Source: CAYHGX01 sp964356355
GTDB taxonomy: Bacteria; Patescibacteriota; Gracilibacteria; UBA1369; LOWO2-01-FULL-3
NCBI GenBank assembly: GCA_964356355.1
Contig: CAYHGX010000009.1
Span: 1 to 54,821 of the forward strand
DNA: 54,821 bases
Direction of reading: 5' to 3'
Shown: piece after piece, positions 1 through 6,817 of the stretch
Numbering within the stretch: position 1 is the stretch's first letter
How the letters are laid out: each line of letters begins with the position of its first letter
Program-made: the position numbers and the translations under genes
The notes under the pieces: model-generated
Databases searched by the model: none
Seen by the model: the letters and a program-made list of their open reading frames with translations, nothing else
Told to the model about the DNA's origin: nothing

Positions 1-2
1 TG

Positions 3-788
3 ATGAAACAAAATGCGAAGGTGGTGCCGGGGCCGGGTGGTGATGGTGAGGTGCCTGGTAAGCCGGAAGAGCCGGAGGCACCTGTAGTGAAGCCAAAGCC
101 ACAGCCTGGACCTGTGGTGGTTCCAGTTCCTTTACCTAAACCTAAGGATCCAGATGTGCACGTGCCACCTGAACCGGAGCCAAATCGCAGTGATTTGCCT
201 AAGGTGAGTAGTGAGGAGTTTTATATGAAATATGAAGTTGAAACGAAATTTAGACCGAAATTTGAGAAGGACGTGGCTACTTTTACGTCTTATTTAACTG
301 ATCCGGAGAAGTTTAAGGTAATTTCGGATGAGCATATTTGCGAGCAAAAGGCAGGTGAAGATGCGAATGCTTTTGATATACGAATTGGGAGGTTGTTTGG
401 TGCTGGTACCGGGGAGATTGCTGTTTTGGAAAAGGAAATGGATTCTTTTGTCCTTAACTATCCTGAATTTTTGAAGGAGGTGGGGTATGTTGAGGCTGTG
501 CGAATTCAAAACGTATTTTTACTGGTCAAGCAGAGGATGATTGATTTTGCCCGTTTATCGGCTACTGATCCGAATGAATTGGTGAGATCTTTGGTTCAAT
601 ATAATACTGATATTTTGGATAATTGTGGTTCGGCTGATGCAATTGGTGCGCCAATGAACAGGCATGTTTTGGAGCAATTGGTAGCGGCTGCGGAATATTT
701 GGAGGTGAAGGATCCAAATACGGCTAAAACTGCGGAATGGAAGGCTAAAAAAGAGGCTTATAAGGCGAAATTAGTGGCTTTGAGGTGA
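3..788 (+). CDS. Pro-rich protein of unknown function, possibly 5'-truncated
   Basis: Not recognised. The first in-frame ATG lies two bases from the window edge, so the gene may begin upstream and only its C-terminal part be present. Residues about 8-65 are a low-complexity Pro/Lys/Glu/Val linker. Residues about 70-261 are a soluble, helical, charged domain with no motif I can name and no membrane segment. It ends TGA and is followed by a bidirectional terminator-like hairpin. A linker followed by a compact C-terminal domain would suit the tail of a larger surface or scaffold protein, but that is inference. Confidence 0.6.
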   Translation: MKQNAKVVPGPGGDGEVPGKPEEPEAPVVKPKPQPGPVVVPVPLPKPKDPDVHVPPEPEPNRSDLPKVSSEEFYMKYEVETKFRPKFEKDVATFTSYLTDPEKFKVISDEHICEQKAGEDANAFDIRIGRLFGAGTGEIAVLEKEMDSFVLNYPEFLKEVGYVEAVRIQNVFLLVKQRMIDFARLSATDPNELVRSLVQYNTDILDNCGSADAIGAPMNRHVLEQLVAAAEYLEVKDPNTAKTAEWKAKKEAYKAKLVALR

Positions 789-853
789 TGTTGAGGTAAG
801 GTTTTGGTGGGAAATGTTTGGCGCGGTTTTATAGGGGGTTTTTGGTATAAGAA

Positions 854-885
854 AAAACCCGCCGAGCACTGTGCTGGCGGGTTTT
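854..885. terminator. Bidirectional intrinsic terminator
   Basis: A 10-bp stem, AAAACCCGCC (854-863) with GGCGGGTTTT (876-885), encloses a second small palindrome. The plus-strand side continues into a T-rich tract and the minus-strand side into TTTTTT. It lies between the converging gene ending at 788 and the GC-rich gene ending at 942, and could serve both. Confidence 0.75.
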
Positions 886-916
886 CCTCTTTCTACGTTA
901 GGGTTTGTTGATGGTG

Positions 917-936
917 GGCCGCCCGGGAGGGCGGCC
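917..936 (-). terminator. GC-only hairpin just past the GC-rich gene
   Basis: Perfect 8-bp stem GGCCGCCC (917-924) with GGGCGGCC (929-936) and a 4-nt loop, five bases beyond the stop codon of the GC-rich gene. No U-tract follows on the minus strand, so it is more likely a 3'-end stabilising or pausing hairpin acting with the terminator at 854-885. Confidence 0.4.
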
Positions 937-941
937 GTGGG

Positions 942-1616
942 TCACGGAACCGTGAAGGTCCCGGACTGCGGGGCGGGGCAAGCGCTGGGAGGCGGGAGGG
1001 CGGAGGCGGGGCCGCCGATGCGGGGGGGCGGAGCGAAGCTGGCGGTGCTGCGGGCGGCGGTCTTCTTCTTGCCGCCGATGCCGCGGCTGGTGCCGGCGTC
1101 GATCAGTTCCGCGTTCCGGTGGAGGAATTCTCCGAGGGCGGAGGGGCTCATCTCATCGATGTTCTCCTTCTTGTCCCCGAAGAGCTCGTCCCGGTTCTGC
1201 AGGCGCGCGCTGTGGTTGTCCCACGCGAAGCGGCGGGCAGCCGCTTCGACCTTGGCGTTGTAGGCCTTCATCGCCCGCTGGTTGCCGATGCCATCGAGCT
1301 GCTCCTGGATGTCCTCGATGGTCTTGTGCGACCAGGACGATCCGAGAACGGTGGCGGCGATGATGCATCCCGAATCGCCGTCGTCCCAACGAACGGTGAT
1401 GTCGGAGCAGGTGTAGCCACGGGGGGAGGGGGCGGAGCCAGAGTGCGGGGCGGGGCCGGGACGCGGGGAGGGGTCTTCGGCGGGGTCGGAGGGCGGAGCG
1501 GCGGAGTCGGAGTCGGCGGCGGCGGGGCGGGGCTCGGAGTCCCCCGTCATTGCCCGGTACCCGATTCCAGCCAGCAACAGGACTACGAGAGCTCCGCCAG
1601 TGATCCATTTCCACAT
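942..1616 (-). CDS. GC-rich membrane-anchored Pro/Ala-rich protein, probably foreign
   Basis: Not recognised. A 224-residue protein with an N-terminal membrane anchor (about residues 5-22), a Pro/Ser/Ala/Asp linker (about 27-66), and a domain at about 68-180 containing C70 and C84, which could form a disulfide, then a helical charged segment. The tail (about 182-224) is basic and then Pro-rich. Codons are almost all G/C-ending and the gene is roughly two-thirds G+C, unlike every other gene here. It has a perfect SD (AGGAGGTG, 1622-1629) before the ATG at 1614-1616, while its neighbours have none. Codon bias makes it truly coding; horizontal transfer or a chimeric assembly are the two explanations. 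Confidence 0.75.
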   Translation of the reverse strand: MWKWITGGALVVLLLAGIGYRAMTGDSEPRPAAADSDSAAPPSDPAEDPSPRPGPAPHSGSAPSPRGYTCSDITVRWDDGDSGCIIAATVLGSSWSHKTIEDIQEQLDGIGNQRAMKAYNAKVEAAARRFAWDNHSARLQNRDELFGDKKENIDEMSPSALGEFLHRNAELIDAGTSRGIGGKKKTAARSTASFAPPPRIGGPASALPPPSACPAPQSGTFTVP

Positions 1617-1618
1617 GA

Positions 1619-1864
1619 TTACACCTCCTGGGTGAATTCGGGTTTTGGTGCTACTCGGGGATCAGCCGAGTACCCACTGAAAATCGCGTTTGGCTGCCGG
1701 GGCGAATTTGCCTCGGTTAGCAGCCGTTCGTTCCTGATGGGCGTATAGCTATGACGTCCATCCAGAAAACCACTCAAAATAAAATCCAATGTTTTATTCT
1801 GGGCGGCGTTCTGGATGGCACTGAACTTCGCTTGTGCCTTAGCCTGAAAAAAAAATATCAACAA
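1619..1864 (-). CDS. Possible upstream/leader ORF of the GC-rich gene
   Basis: An 81-codon ORF whose TAA stop lies two bases before the ATG of the GC-rich gene (TAATCATG), with the downstream SD inside its last codons. That arrangement would permit translational coupling. The peptide is basic and polar and resembles nothing I know. Much of it coincides with three strong hairpins, so this could simply be an open frame in a structured RNA leader. Confidence 0.2.
   Translation of the reverse strand: MLIFFFQAKAQAKFSAIQNAAQNKTLDFILSGFLDGRHSYTPIRNERLLTEANSPRQPNAIFSGYSADPRVAPKPEFTQEV
1622..1629 (-). promoter_or_regulatory. Perfect Shine-Dalgarno of the GC-rich gene
   Basis: Minus-strand AGGAGGTG, five bases before the ATG at 1614-1616. 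It is noteworthy because no other start codon in the window has a comparable SD; leaders elsewhere are A/T-rich. Confidence 0.8.
1652..1818 (-). other. Hairpin array in the leader of the GC-rich gene
   Basis: Four inverted repeats. TACTCGG/CCGAGTA at 1652-1658 and 1666-1672 has a 7-nt loop. GGCTGC/GCAGCC forms the base of an imperfect hairpin at about 1692-1725. CCATCCAGA (1758-1766) pairs with TCTGGATGG (1810-1818). Nested inside the last is AATAAAA/TTTTATT at 1778-1784 and 1792-1798, again with a 7-nt loop. They indicate a structured 5' UTR or non-coding RNA. The family is unknown. Confidence 0.5.
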
Positions 1865-2018
1865 ACCTTTAAAAGTAGAGAGAGGATCTACCCCTCAAAT
1901 GCTTTCGCCCTGGTCGAAGCGTAGCCTCAAGGCCAGGAGATATACATTATCTTAAGAGACAGATTCCTCACTACTTTAATTTTCAAGGGACGATTTCGGA
2001 ATGAGTTTTCCAAAATGT
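1848..2018 (-). ncRNA. Candidate structured RNA, about 170 nt, 6S-like in outline
   Basis: Starts about six bases after a strong minus-strand promoter and ends at a T9 run (complement of 1847-1855). The ends can pair: AAAGTAG (1872-1878) with CTACTTT (1971-1977), and GAGGATC (1882-1888) with GAT-T-CCTC (1962-1969), giving about 14 bp. An apical stem CCTGG/CCAGG (1909-1913, 1933-1937) is separated by unpaired A/T-rich strands. A closing stem, a bubble and an apical stem at this length recall 6S RNA. I cannot confirm the family; it may only be the leader of the downstream gene. Confidence 0.3.
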
Positions 2019-2023
2019 CCTTC

Positions 2024-2051
2024 ACTATACCATTTGGCGTACTTTTGTCAA
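2024..2051 (-). promoter_or_regulatory. Strong sigma70-type promoter
   Basis: Minus-strand -35 TTGACA (2046-2051), 16-bp spacer, -10 TATAGT (2024-2029). It would transcribe the structured leader and the GC-rich gene. Its -35 lies within a perfect palindrome (2032-2059). Confidence 0.75.
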
Positions 2052-2059
2052 CGCCAAAT
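2032..2059. promoter_or_regulatory. Operator-like palindrome over the -35 element
   Basis: Perfect 9-bp arms ATTTGGCGT (2032-2040) and ACGCCAAAT (2051-2059), 10-bp centre, half-sites 19 bp apart. It covers the spacer and the edge of the -35, the usual place for a dimeric repressor site. No U-tract follows on either strand, so I prefer operator to terminator. Confidence 0.5.
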
Positions 2060-2072
2060 TTAACTATTCCAT

Positions 2073-4766
2073 TTACGTTGCGGGTGGTGTTGGAGGTGGG
2101 GTGGGAATTTGCGGCATAGCGCCGCCGAGCATGGCGGCTAAGGGGTTGGCGTCTGCTGGGGCCCCCGCCGCGGCAGCGGCGGCTTGAGAGGCTTGTCCTC
2201 CTGGAAGTTTGCTTACATCTACCGGTGCACTGTTCATATCGATACCGATACGGGTAGTGATTTCCTTCTCTACGAATTCCTGTTTTCGTCCATGCTTTAG
2301 GCGAGAGTATTCCTTTACCAGTTTACCAACTGCCGGATTCTTACCTGTTTGATCCCAGATGGTGGCCACTGAAAAGGGCCTTGAGGTGGTGTTGTTGATG
2401 TTTAACTTCATGTACATCTTATAGTTGGCAACACCGATTACGTCCTGTTCTGAAAGTAGTGGTGCATATTCTTTTGCCAAATATTCGGCATCTTCGGCAC
2501 CTACCTTGAATGAGCACAATGTACCAACGTTACCAAAGACCGCATCACGGATCTGAGTGGAGGTGCTACCAAATTTACTCACTGTTAGCTGTCCGATATA
2601 CTGATGAGCCATGATCAGATTCAATCGATATTTTCTGGCTTCTGAAAGGATTGAGCAGAAGCTGTCGGTGGCAAAGTTCTGGAACTCATCCACGTACAGG
2701 AAGAAATCTTTACGGTCTTTCTCCGGCATATCGGCACGGCTCATGGCTGCCATCTGGATCTGAGCCACCATCACGAGTCCGAGGAGCTGTGTGTTTAAAT
2801 CGCCAATTTTACCTTTGGAAAGCTTTACTAATAGTATTTTGCCCTCGTCCATCACCTTTCTGAAATTGAAGGAGGAGTTTTTCTGACCGATCGTATTTCT
2901 CATGATTGAATTCGTAATGAACGGACCAAATTTGGCGCTGAAATACGGGATCATCTCCTGTCTTTCTCGATCACCTGTATTGGCATATTCATGCTCCCAG
3001 AAAGATTTAACTACTGGGTTTTTGATCTTTTTGACTTTATATTTCATAAAGGCATCGTCGGTAAAAATTCTTGGTACATCTATCAAAGTTGCCCCCTCTT
3101 CCATGTCTTCCATCAATGTAAGACATGCATTTCTAAAGTAATGCTGAATACGTGGACCAAAGATTTCATCACCGAACAGTTTGATGAAAATTTCAGTAGC
3201 CTGTGAGGATGCGAGATCCATTTCTGTGGAATTTTTGGCCTCGAGCATGTTTAAGCCCATTGGGCGCTCGGTATCGGATGGATCAAAGATAATTACATCT
3301 TTGGCGCGCTCCTTCGGTATATAGTCCAGTATGTCTTCGATCAGATCTCCGTGCGGATCTATTACGCATAGCCCTTCTCCATTTTGTACATCTTGGCGAG
3401 CCATAAATGATAATAGCGCAGATTTACCGGAACCGGATTTACCGATGATATAGTGATGTCTAGACCTATCCAGTCTTTTGAAGCGAACCTCTTTTTTCAC
3501 TCCTCTATATACATTGTTTCCAAGGAGAATACCCTCTGTTGGGAGATCTACTGGAGCTGGTAATATCTTATAATCTAGCCATCTGATGATTGGAGTATAG
3601 TTGTAACGGCTGTGTGGAAAATGGTAAAGACTTGCCAATTCCTCCTCTCCAAGTAGTGATTTTTTCTCGTGAATAAATGGAATGTTTGGGTCAAGCTGTC
3701 GTTGCTTAAAATGACTTAGTATTAACCAGTTATTGATGAATTCAATGAAAAATATTCTCCGTGTTTGAAACCAATTGGCTGAGGTATCCTTGAATAGGTT
3801 TAAACCAATTATCATATTGTTGCTTATTTCTTCTGCTCTTTCTGATGTTTTGGCTGTAGCAAGAAGGCGAATTACTGTGTCAAAACCTGATTGAGTTGCT
3901 TTCTCACCAATACGCTTGGCCACCTCTTCCTGTGGCTGAAGCATACGTACATAACCGCTGGTTGCTGAATTAGCGCTTGGATCAATTGGTTCTTTGCCTG
4001 GCCCCAAAAATATTGCTTTGAAAATATTTAGAAATGAACCAATAATTGGAATATTGAATTTTTTAACTTTTTGACCTTTAAAGAAGGCGTCTCCGTATTC
4101 ATTGGCTTTTTTGTTCCAGTCTCCGCGTGTGGGACGGATTACAATTTGGAAAGCTGCTGTTTCCTCAATTTCCATTTTGGTAAAAATGTTGGTGAGGTCG
4201 TTGAGCGGATCATTTTCAATAACTTTGAAGGTTTTAATTGGGAACCAGAATTTCTTTGCTGTATAGGCATAATAGCCTTTTACTTTGTTTCCTTTTGGAT
4301 GGTGATCATAGGGTGGTACTGTGTCTACACTGGCCTCTGGGTAATATGAGGTGATTTGTTTTTCAACGATTCCTTGATAATAACTTGGTGTGGTTACATA
4401 GAAATCAATGATTTTTTCTTGGGCAACCAGTTCTAATGTGAATATGTTATTTCTGAAAAGTTTGGTTTTCATCATATTCGTAAAATTCAATTCACTGGTT
4501 TCATGAAGGTTGCGGAAGAATTGAGCCATGATGGAGATTTTTTCACGAAAGTCCTTTTCGGTTTCCTTTTCTTTATCTTTTGCTGAATCATCTCTCGGTA
4601 GGGTGATTTTGAAGAAAACCAGCCTTTTTGATTGATGAAATTGGTAGATGTTCCTAATTAGGCTAATTAAACAATGATATCCCAATATGGCTCCTATGAG
4701 CCAAATTGCTAGAGTTTTTGGGTTATTGATTATGTATGCCCAGATTTTTGTAAGTGTTTCTTGCAC
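2073..4766 (-). CDS. Membrane-anchored VirD4/TraG-like (HerA-FtsK superfamily) ATPase
   Basis: An 897-residue protein of the type IV secretion coupling-ATPase type common in CPR genomes. An N-terminal membrane segment (about 18-38) precedes a charged region and a conserved N-terminal domain to about 400. The motor domain follows: Walker A GKSGSGKSA (442-450), a CVIDPHG motif (about 467-473) and Walker B with YVDEFQNF (about 691-698). The last 45 residues are an Ala/Pro-rich tail. No relaxase, VirB4 or pilus gene lies nearby, so a DNA-translocation role in uptake or secretion is only inferred. It is a paralogue of the protein at 21323-23788. An extended -10 promoter lies at 4790-4798 and no SD is seen. 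Confidence 0.85.
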   Translation of the reverse strand: MQETLTKIWAYIINNPKTLAIWLIGAILGYHCLISLIRNIYQFHQSKRLVFFKITLPRDDSAKDKEKETEKDFREKISIMAQFFRNLHETSELNFTNMMKTKLFRNNIFTLELVAQEKIIDFYVTTPSYYQGIVEKQITSYYPEASVDTVPPYDHHPKGNKVKGYYAYTAKKFWFPIKTFKVIENDPLNDLTNIFTKMEIEETAAFQIVIRPTRGDWNKKANEYGDAFFKGQKVKKFNIPIIGSFLNIFKAIFLGPGKEPIDPSANSATSGYVRMLQPQEEVAKRIGEKATQSGFDTVIRLLATAKTSERAEEISNNMIIGLNLFKDTSANWFQTRRIFFIEFINNWLILSHFKQRQLDPNIPFIHEKKSLLGEEELASLYHFPHSRYNYTPIIRWLDYKILPAPVDLPTEGILLGNNVYRGVKKEVRFKRLDRSRHHYIIGKSGSGKSALLSFMARQDVQNGEGLCVIDPHGDLIEDILDYIPKERAKDVIIFDPSDTERPMGLNMLEAKNSTEMDLASSQATEIFIKLFGDEIFGPRIQHYFRNACLTLMEDMEEGATLIDVPRIFTDDAFMKYKVKKIKNPVVKSFWEHEYANTGDRERQEMIPYFSAKFGPFITNSIMRNTIGQKNSSFNFRKVMDEGKILLVKLSKGKIGDLNTQLLGLVMVAQIQMAAMSRADMPEKDRKDFFLYVDEFQNFATDSFCSILSEARKYRLNLIMAHQYIGQLTVSKFGSTSTQIRDAVFGNVGTLCSFKVGAEDAEYLAKEYAPLLSEQDVIGVANYKMYMKLNINNTTSRPFSVATIWDQTGKNPAVGKLVKEYSRLKHGRKQEFVEKEITTRIGIDMNSAPVDVSKLPGGQASQAAAAAAGAPADANPLAAMLGGAMPQIPTPPPTPPAT

Positions 4767-4789
4767 TTTTTTGTTTTATTAATCCCTTT

Positions 4790-4798
4790 ATTATAACA
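4790..4798 (-). promoter_or_regulatory. Extended -10 promoter (TGTTATAAT)
   Basis: Minus-strand TGTTATAAT, 23 bases before the ATPase ATG, with an A/T-rich leader. Its 5' end overlaps the U-tract of the glyS terminator, so termination of glyS and initiation of the next gene share bases. Confidence 0.65.
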
Positions 4799-4801
4799 AA
4801 A

Positions 4802-4825
4802 ATAGCCCTTTTGTACAAGGGCTAT
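4802..4825 (-). terminator. Intrinsic terminator of glyS
   Basis: Perfect 9-bp stem ATAGCCCTT (4802-4810) with AAGGGCTAT (4817-4825), 6-nt loop, followed on the minus strand by TTTTTG. It lies 15 bases past the glyS stop. Confidence 0.8.
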
Positions 4826-4840
4826 GGATGTCAGTTGTAT

Positions 4841-6223
4841 TTAGGATATTTTTTCCTTGATGTAGGCTTTAAGTGCGGAGATTTCTATTCTTTCTTGCTT
4901 TAGGCTGTCGCGGTCGCGAATTGTGACCATTTTGTCCTCTAGGCTCTCGAAATCAATTGTGATGCAATATGGGGTACCTATTTCATCCTGACGTCTGTAG
5001 CGCTTGCCTATGGCTCCAGATTCGTCGTATTCGATGCGGAAGTCTTGGCTTAGATCGTTAAATATTTCGCGAGCCACTTTTGTTAGCTCTTCTTTTTTCA
5101 TTAATGGGAATATTGCGGCTTTAATTGGTGCGATTTTCGGTGAAAAGCGCATAACTGTTCGTACTTCACCTTCTATTTCGTCTTCGTCGTAGGCATCTAA
5201 TAGGGTGATTAGTACGCTGCGGTCTGCTCCAAAGGATGGTTCTATTACGTGTGGGATATAGCGTTCGTTTGTTAGTGGATCTAGATACTCTAGTTTTTCA
5301 CCTGAAAACTTTTCATGCTGAGTGAGGTCGAAATTGCCTCTATATGCTAGGCCCATGAGCTCGCCCCAACCAAATGGAAATTCATATTCAATATCAAAGG
5401 TCATGCTGGAATAGTGTGAGAGTTCGTCTTTTTCGTGTTCGCGGAATCGAAGGTTGTGTTTTTTGATACCAATGTCTTCAAACCATTTTTGTGCCTGAAT
5501 TTTCCATTCATCAAAAATTTCTTTTATTTTACTTTGATCGTGCGGTGAAACGAAGTATTCGATTTCCATTTGTTCAAATTCACGGGTGCGGAAGGTGAAA
5601 TTTCCTGGGGTGATTTCGTTGCGGAAGGCTTTGCCAATTTGGGCTATTCCAAAGGGAATTTTAACACGGCAGTTTTGGACAACGTTTTTGAAATTCACGA
5701 AGATTCCTTGTGCGGTTTCTGGTCTTAAATATACGGCTGCAGCAGTTTCTTCAATTACTCCTTGATGAGTTTTAAACATTAAGTTGAAGGATCTTGCTTC
5801 TGTGAAATCAGATTTTCCGCATTTTGGGCACTTTAGTTTATGTTCTCTGATTATTGCTGTTACTTGTTCTAGTGATTTACCAACCGCCATTTCAATTCCT
5901 AAATTTTCTTCGATTAGTTTGTCTCCTCTGACGCGTTCTTTGCAGTTTTTACAGTCCATAAGCGGATCAGTGAAAGATCCAACATGTCCAGAAGCTTCCC
6001 ATATTTTGGGATTCATAAGGATTGAAGAATCCAGTCCTACGATGTCTTCTCTTCTCTGTACGAAGGTTTTCCACCAAAATTCCTTGATGTTTTTCTTTAG
6101 CTCTGAGCCATATGGTCCGTAGTCCCAAGTATTGGCAAAGCCTCCATATATTTCTGATCCAGGGAATACAAATCCCCTTCTTTTACATAATGCGACTACT
6201 TTTTCCATTGTTTTACTATTCAT
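4841..6223 (-). CDS. glyS: Glycyl-tRNA synthetase (single-chain, class II)
   Basis: Charges tRNA-Gly with glycine. The 460-residue protein is the homodimeric class II form rather than the alpha2-beta2 GlyQ/GlyS type. The start has the family pattern CKRRGFVFPGSEIYGG, and motif 2 is seen as FRNEITPGNFTFRTREF. Cysteine pairs near residues 90-93 and 155-158 (CKNC, CPKC) suggest a zinc-binding insertion. Motif 3 surrounds EPSFGADRS, and an anticodon-binding domain follows. The start ATG is 6221-6223, preceded by an extended -10 at 6245-6253. Confidence 0.96.
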   Translation of the reverse strand: MNSKTMEKVVALCKRRGFVFPGSEIYGGFANTWDYGPYGSELKKNIKEFWWKTFVQRREDIVGLDSSILMNPKIWEASGHVGSFTDPLMDCKNCKERVRGDKLIEENLGIEMAVGKSLEQVTAIIREHKLKCPKCGKSDFTEARSFNLMFKTHQGVIEETAAAVYLRPETAQGIFVNFKNVVQNCRVKIPFGIAQIGKAFRNEITPGNFTFRTREFEQMEIEYFVSPHDQSKIKEIFDEWKIQAQKWFEDIGIKKHNLRFREHEKDELSHYSSMTFDIEYEFPFGWGELMGLAYRGNFDLTQHEKFSGEKLEYLDPLTNERYIPHVIEPSFGADRSVLITLLDAYDEDEIEGEVRTVMRFSPKIAPIKAAIFPLMKKEELTKVAREIFNDLSQDFRIEYDESGAIGKRYRRQDEIGTPYCITIDFESLEDKMVTIRDRDSLKQERIEISALKAYIKEKIS

Positions 6224-6238
6224 GATTTCTTTTCTGAA

Positions 6239-6709
6239 ATGGTAATTATATCATTGGCATCTTATTGTGTTGTCGTAATTGATACAACACTTTTTTTGTC
6301 CTCTTTTGCTTTTCCTGGTGCGGAAACTTATTTTAGTGATCGGGAAATATTTGCTGAATTTTTATTGTGGGTAAGAATGTTGATGATCTTAATTATCACT
6401 ATGGGTACTACTTATGTTGTTGGTTCTGGTGTTATTAGGCTGGATTTGCGGACGCGAAAATTTTTCATTCATAATTATGAGATTTTCTTAAGAAGTAGAG
6501 AATTTGATTTATTGTATTATTTTATCGTGAATAGAGGCAGCGTGGTGAGCCGTACTCAGATTTTGGAGGAGGTTTGGGATAGAAATATTGTTTGTTCGAC
6601 AAACACTGTTGATGTTCATGTTAGCTTGCTTAGACGCAAATTTCGTACTTATTTATCGGTTCCACTTATACGTACTGTACATGCGGTAGGTTACGTATTT
6701 GACCTGTGA
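6239..6709 (+). CDS. OmpR/PhoB-type winged-helix protein lacking a full receiver domain
   Basis: Residues about 70-156 form a complete trans_reg_C winged helix (SREFDLLYYF, then SRTQILEEVW, then DVHVSLLRRK and VHAVGYVF). A normal response regulator has about 120 receiver residues before this; here there are only about 65 hydrophobic ones. A stretch resembling the last receiver helix (EIFAEFLLWVRML) precedes the DNA-binding domain. No phosphoacceptor aspartate can be assigned. The glyS promoter and a hairpin with a T7 run (6267-6297) lie inside the first codons, so the true start may be further downstream, for example the Met at 6377 or 6380. It is probably a truncated or phosphorylation-independent regulator. 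Confidence 0.65.
   Translation: MVIISLASYCVVVIDTTLFLSSFAFPGAETYFSDREIFAEFLLWVRMLMILIITMGTTYVVGSGVIRLDLRTRKFFIHNYEIFLRSREFDLLYYFIVNRGSVVSRTQILEEVWDRNIVCSTNTVDVHVSLLRRKFRTYLSVPLIRTVHAVGYVFDL
6245..6253 (-). promoter_or_regulatory. glyS: Extended -10 promoter of glyS (TGATATAAT)
   Basis: Minus-strand TGATATAAT, 21 bases before the glyS ATG. No convincing -35 is seen. Confidence 0.6.
6267..6297 (+). terminator. Hairpin with T7 run inside the start of the winged-helix ORF
   Basis: GTGTTGT (6267-6273) pairs with ACAACAC (6284-6290), 10-nt loop, followed by seven T. In the plus direction it looks like an intrinsic terminator or attenuator. On the other strand the dyad sits at the -35 region of glyS, so an operator is equally possible. 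Confidence 0.4.
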
Positions 6710-6758
6710 AAGTTATTAAACTAAAGACCATTTTGGCAACTCTTACAAGATTAATTCT

Positions 6759-6787
6759 TTGATGTATAGTGCGAATATTTTTATAAT
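6759..6787 (+). promoter_or_regulatory. Promoter of the first sigma4-HARE gene
   Basis: -35 TTGATG (6759-6764), 17-bp spacer, -10 TATAAT (6782-6787), 30 bases before the ATG. Confidence 0.7.
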
Positions 6788-6817
6788 CCTGAGGTGCAAT
6801 TTTAACTCTCACTCTCT

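Noticed and set aside
871..1748. Long plus-strand ORFs over the GC-rich gene
   Set aside because: They are antisense frames of a high-G+C gene; G/C-ending codons and the SD support the minus-strand frame only.
1953..1962. Minus-strand CTGTCTCTTA, equal to the first 10 bases of the Tn5/Nextera mosaic end
   Set aside because: Only 10 of 19 bases match and the rest diverges, so chance is likely. It is still worth remembering when checking the cassette for chimerism.
2032..2059. Palindrome as terminator of the first ATPase gene
   Set aside because: No U-tract follows on the minus strand and it brackets a consensus promoter, so an operator fits better.
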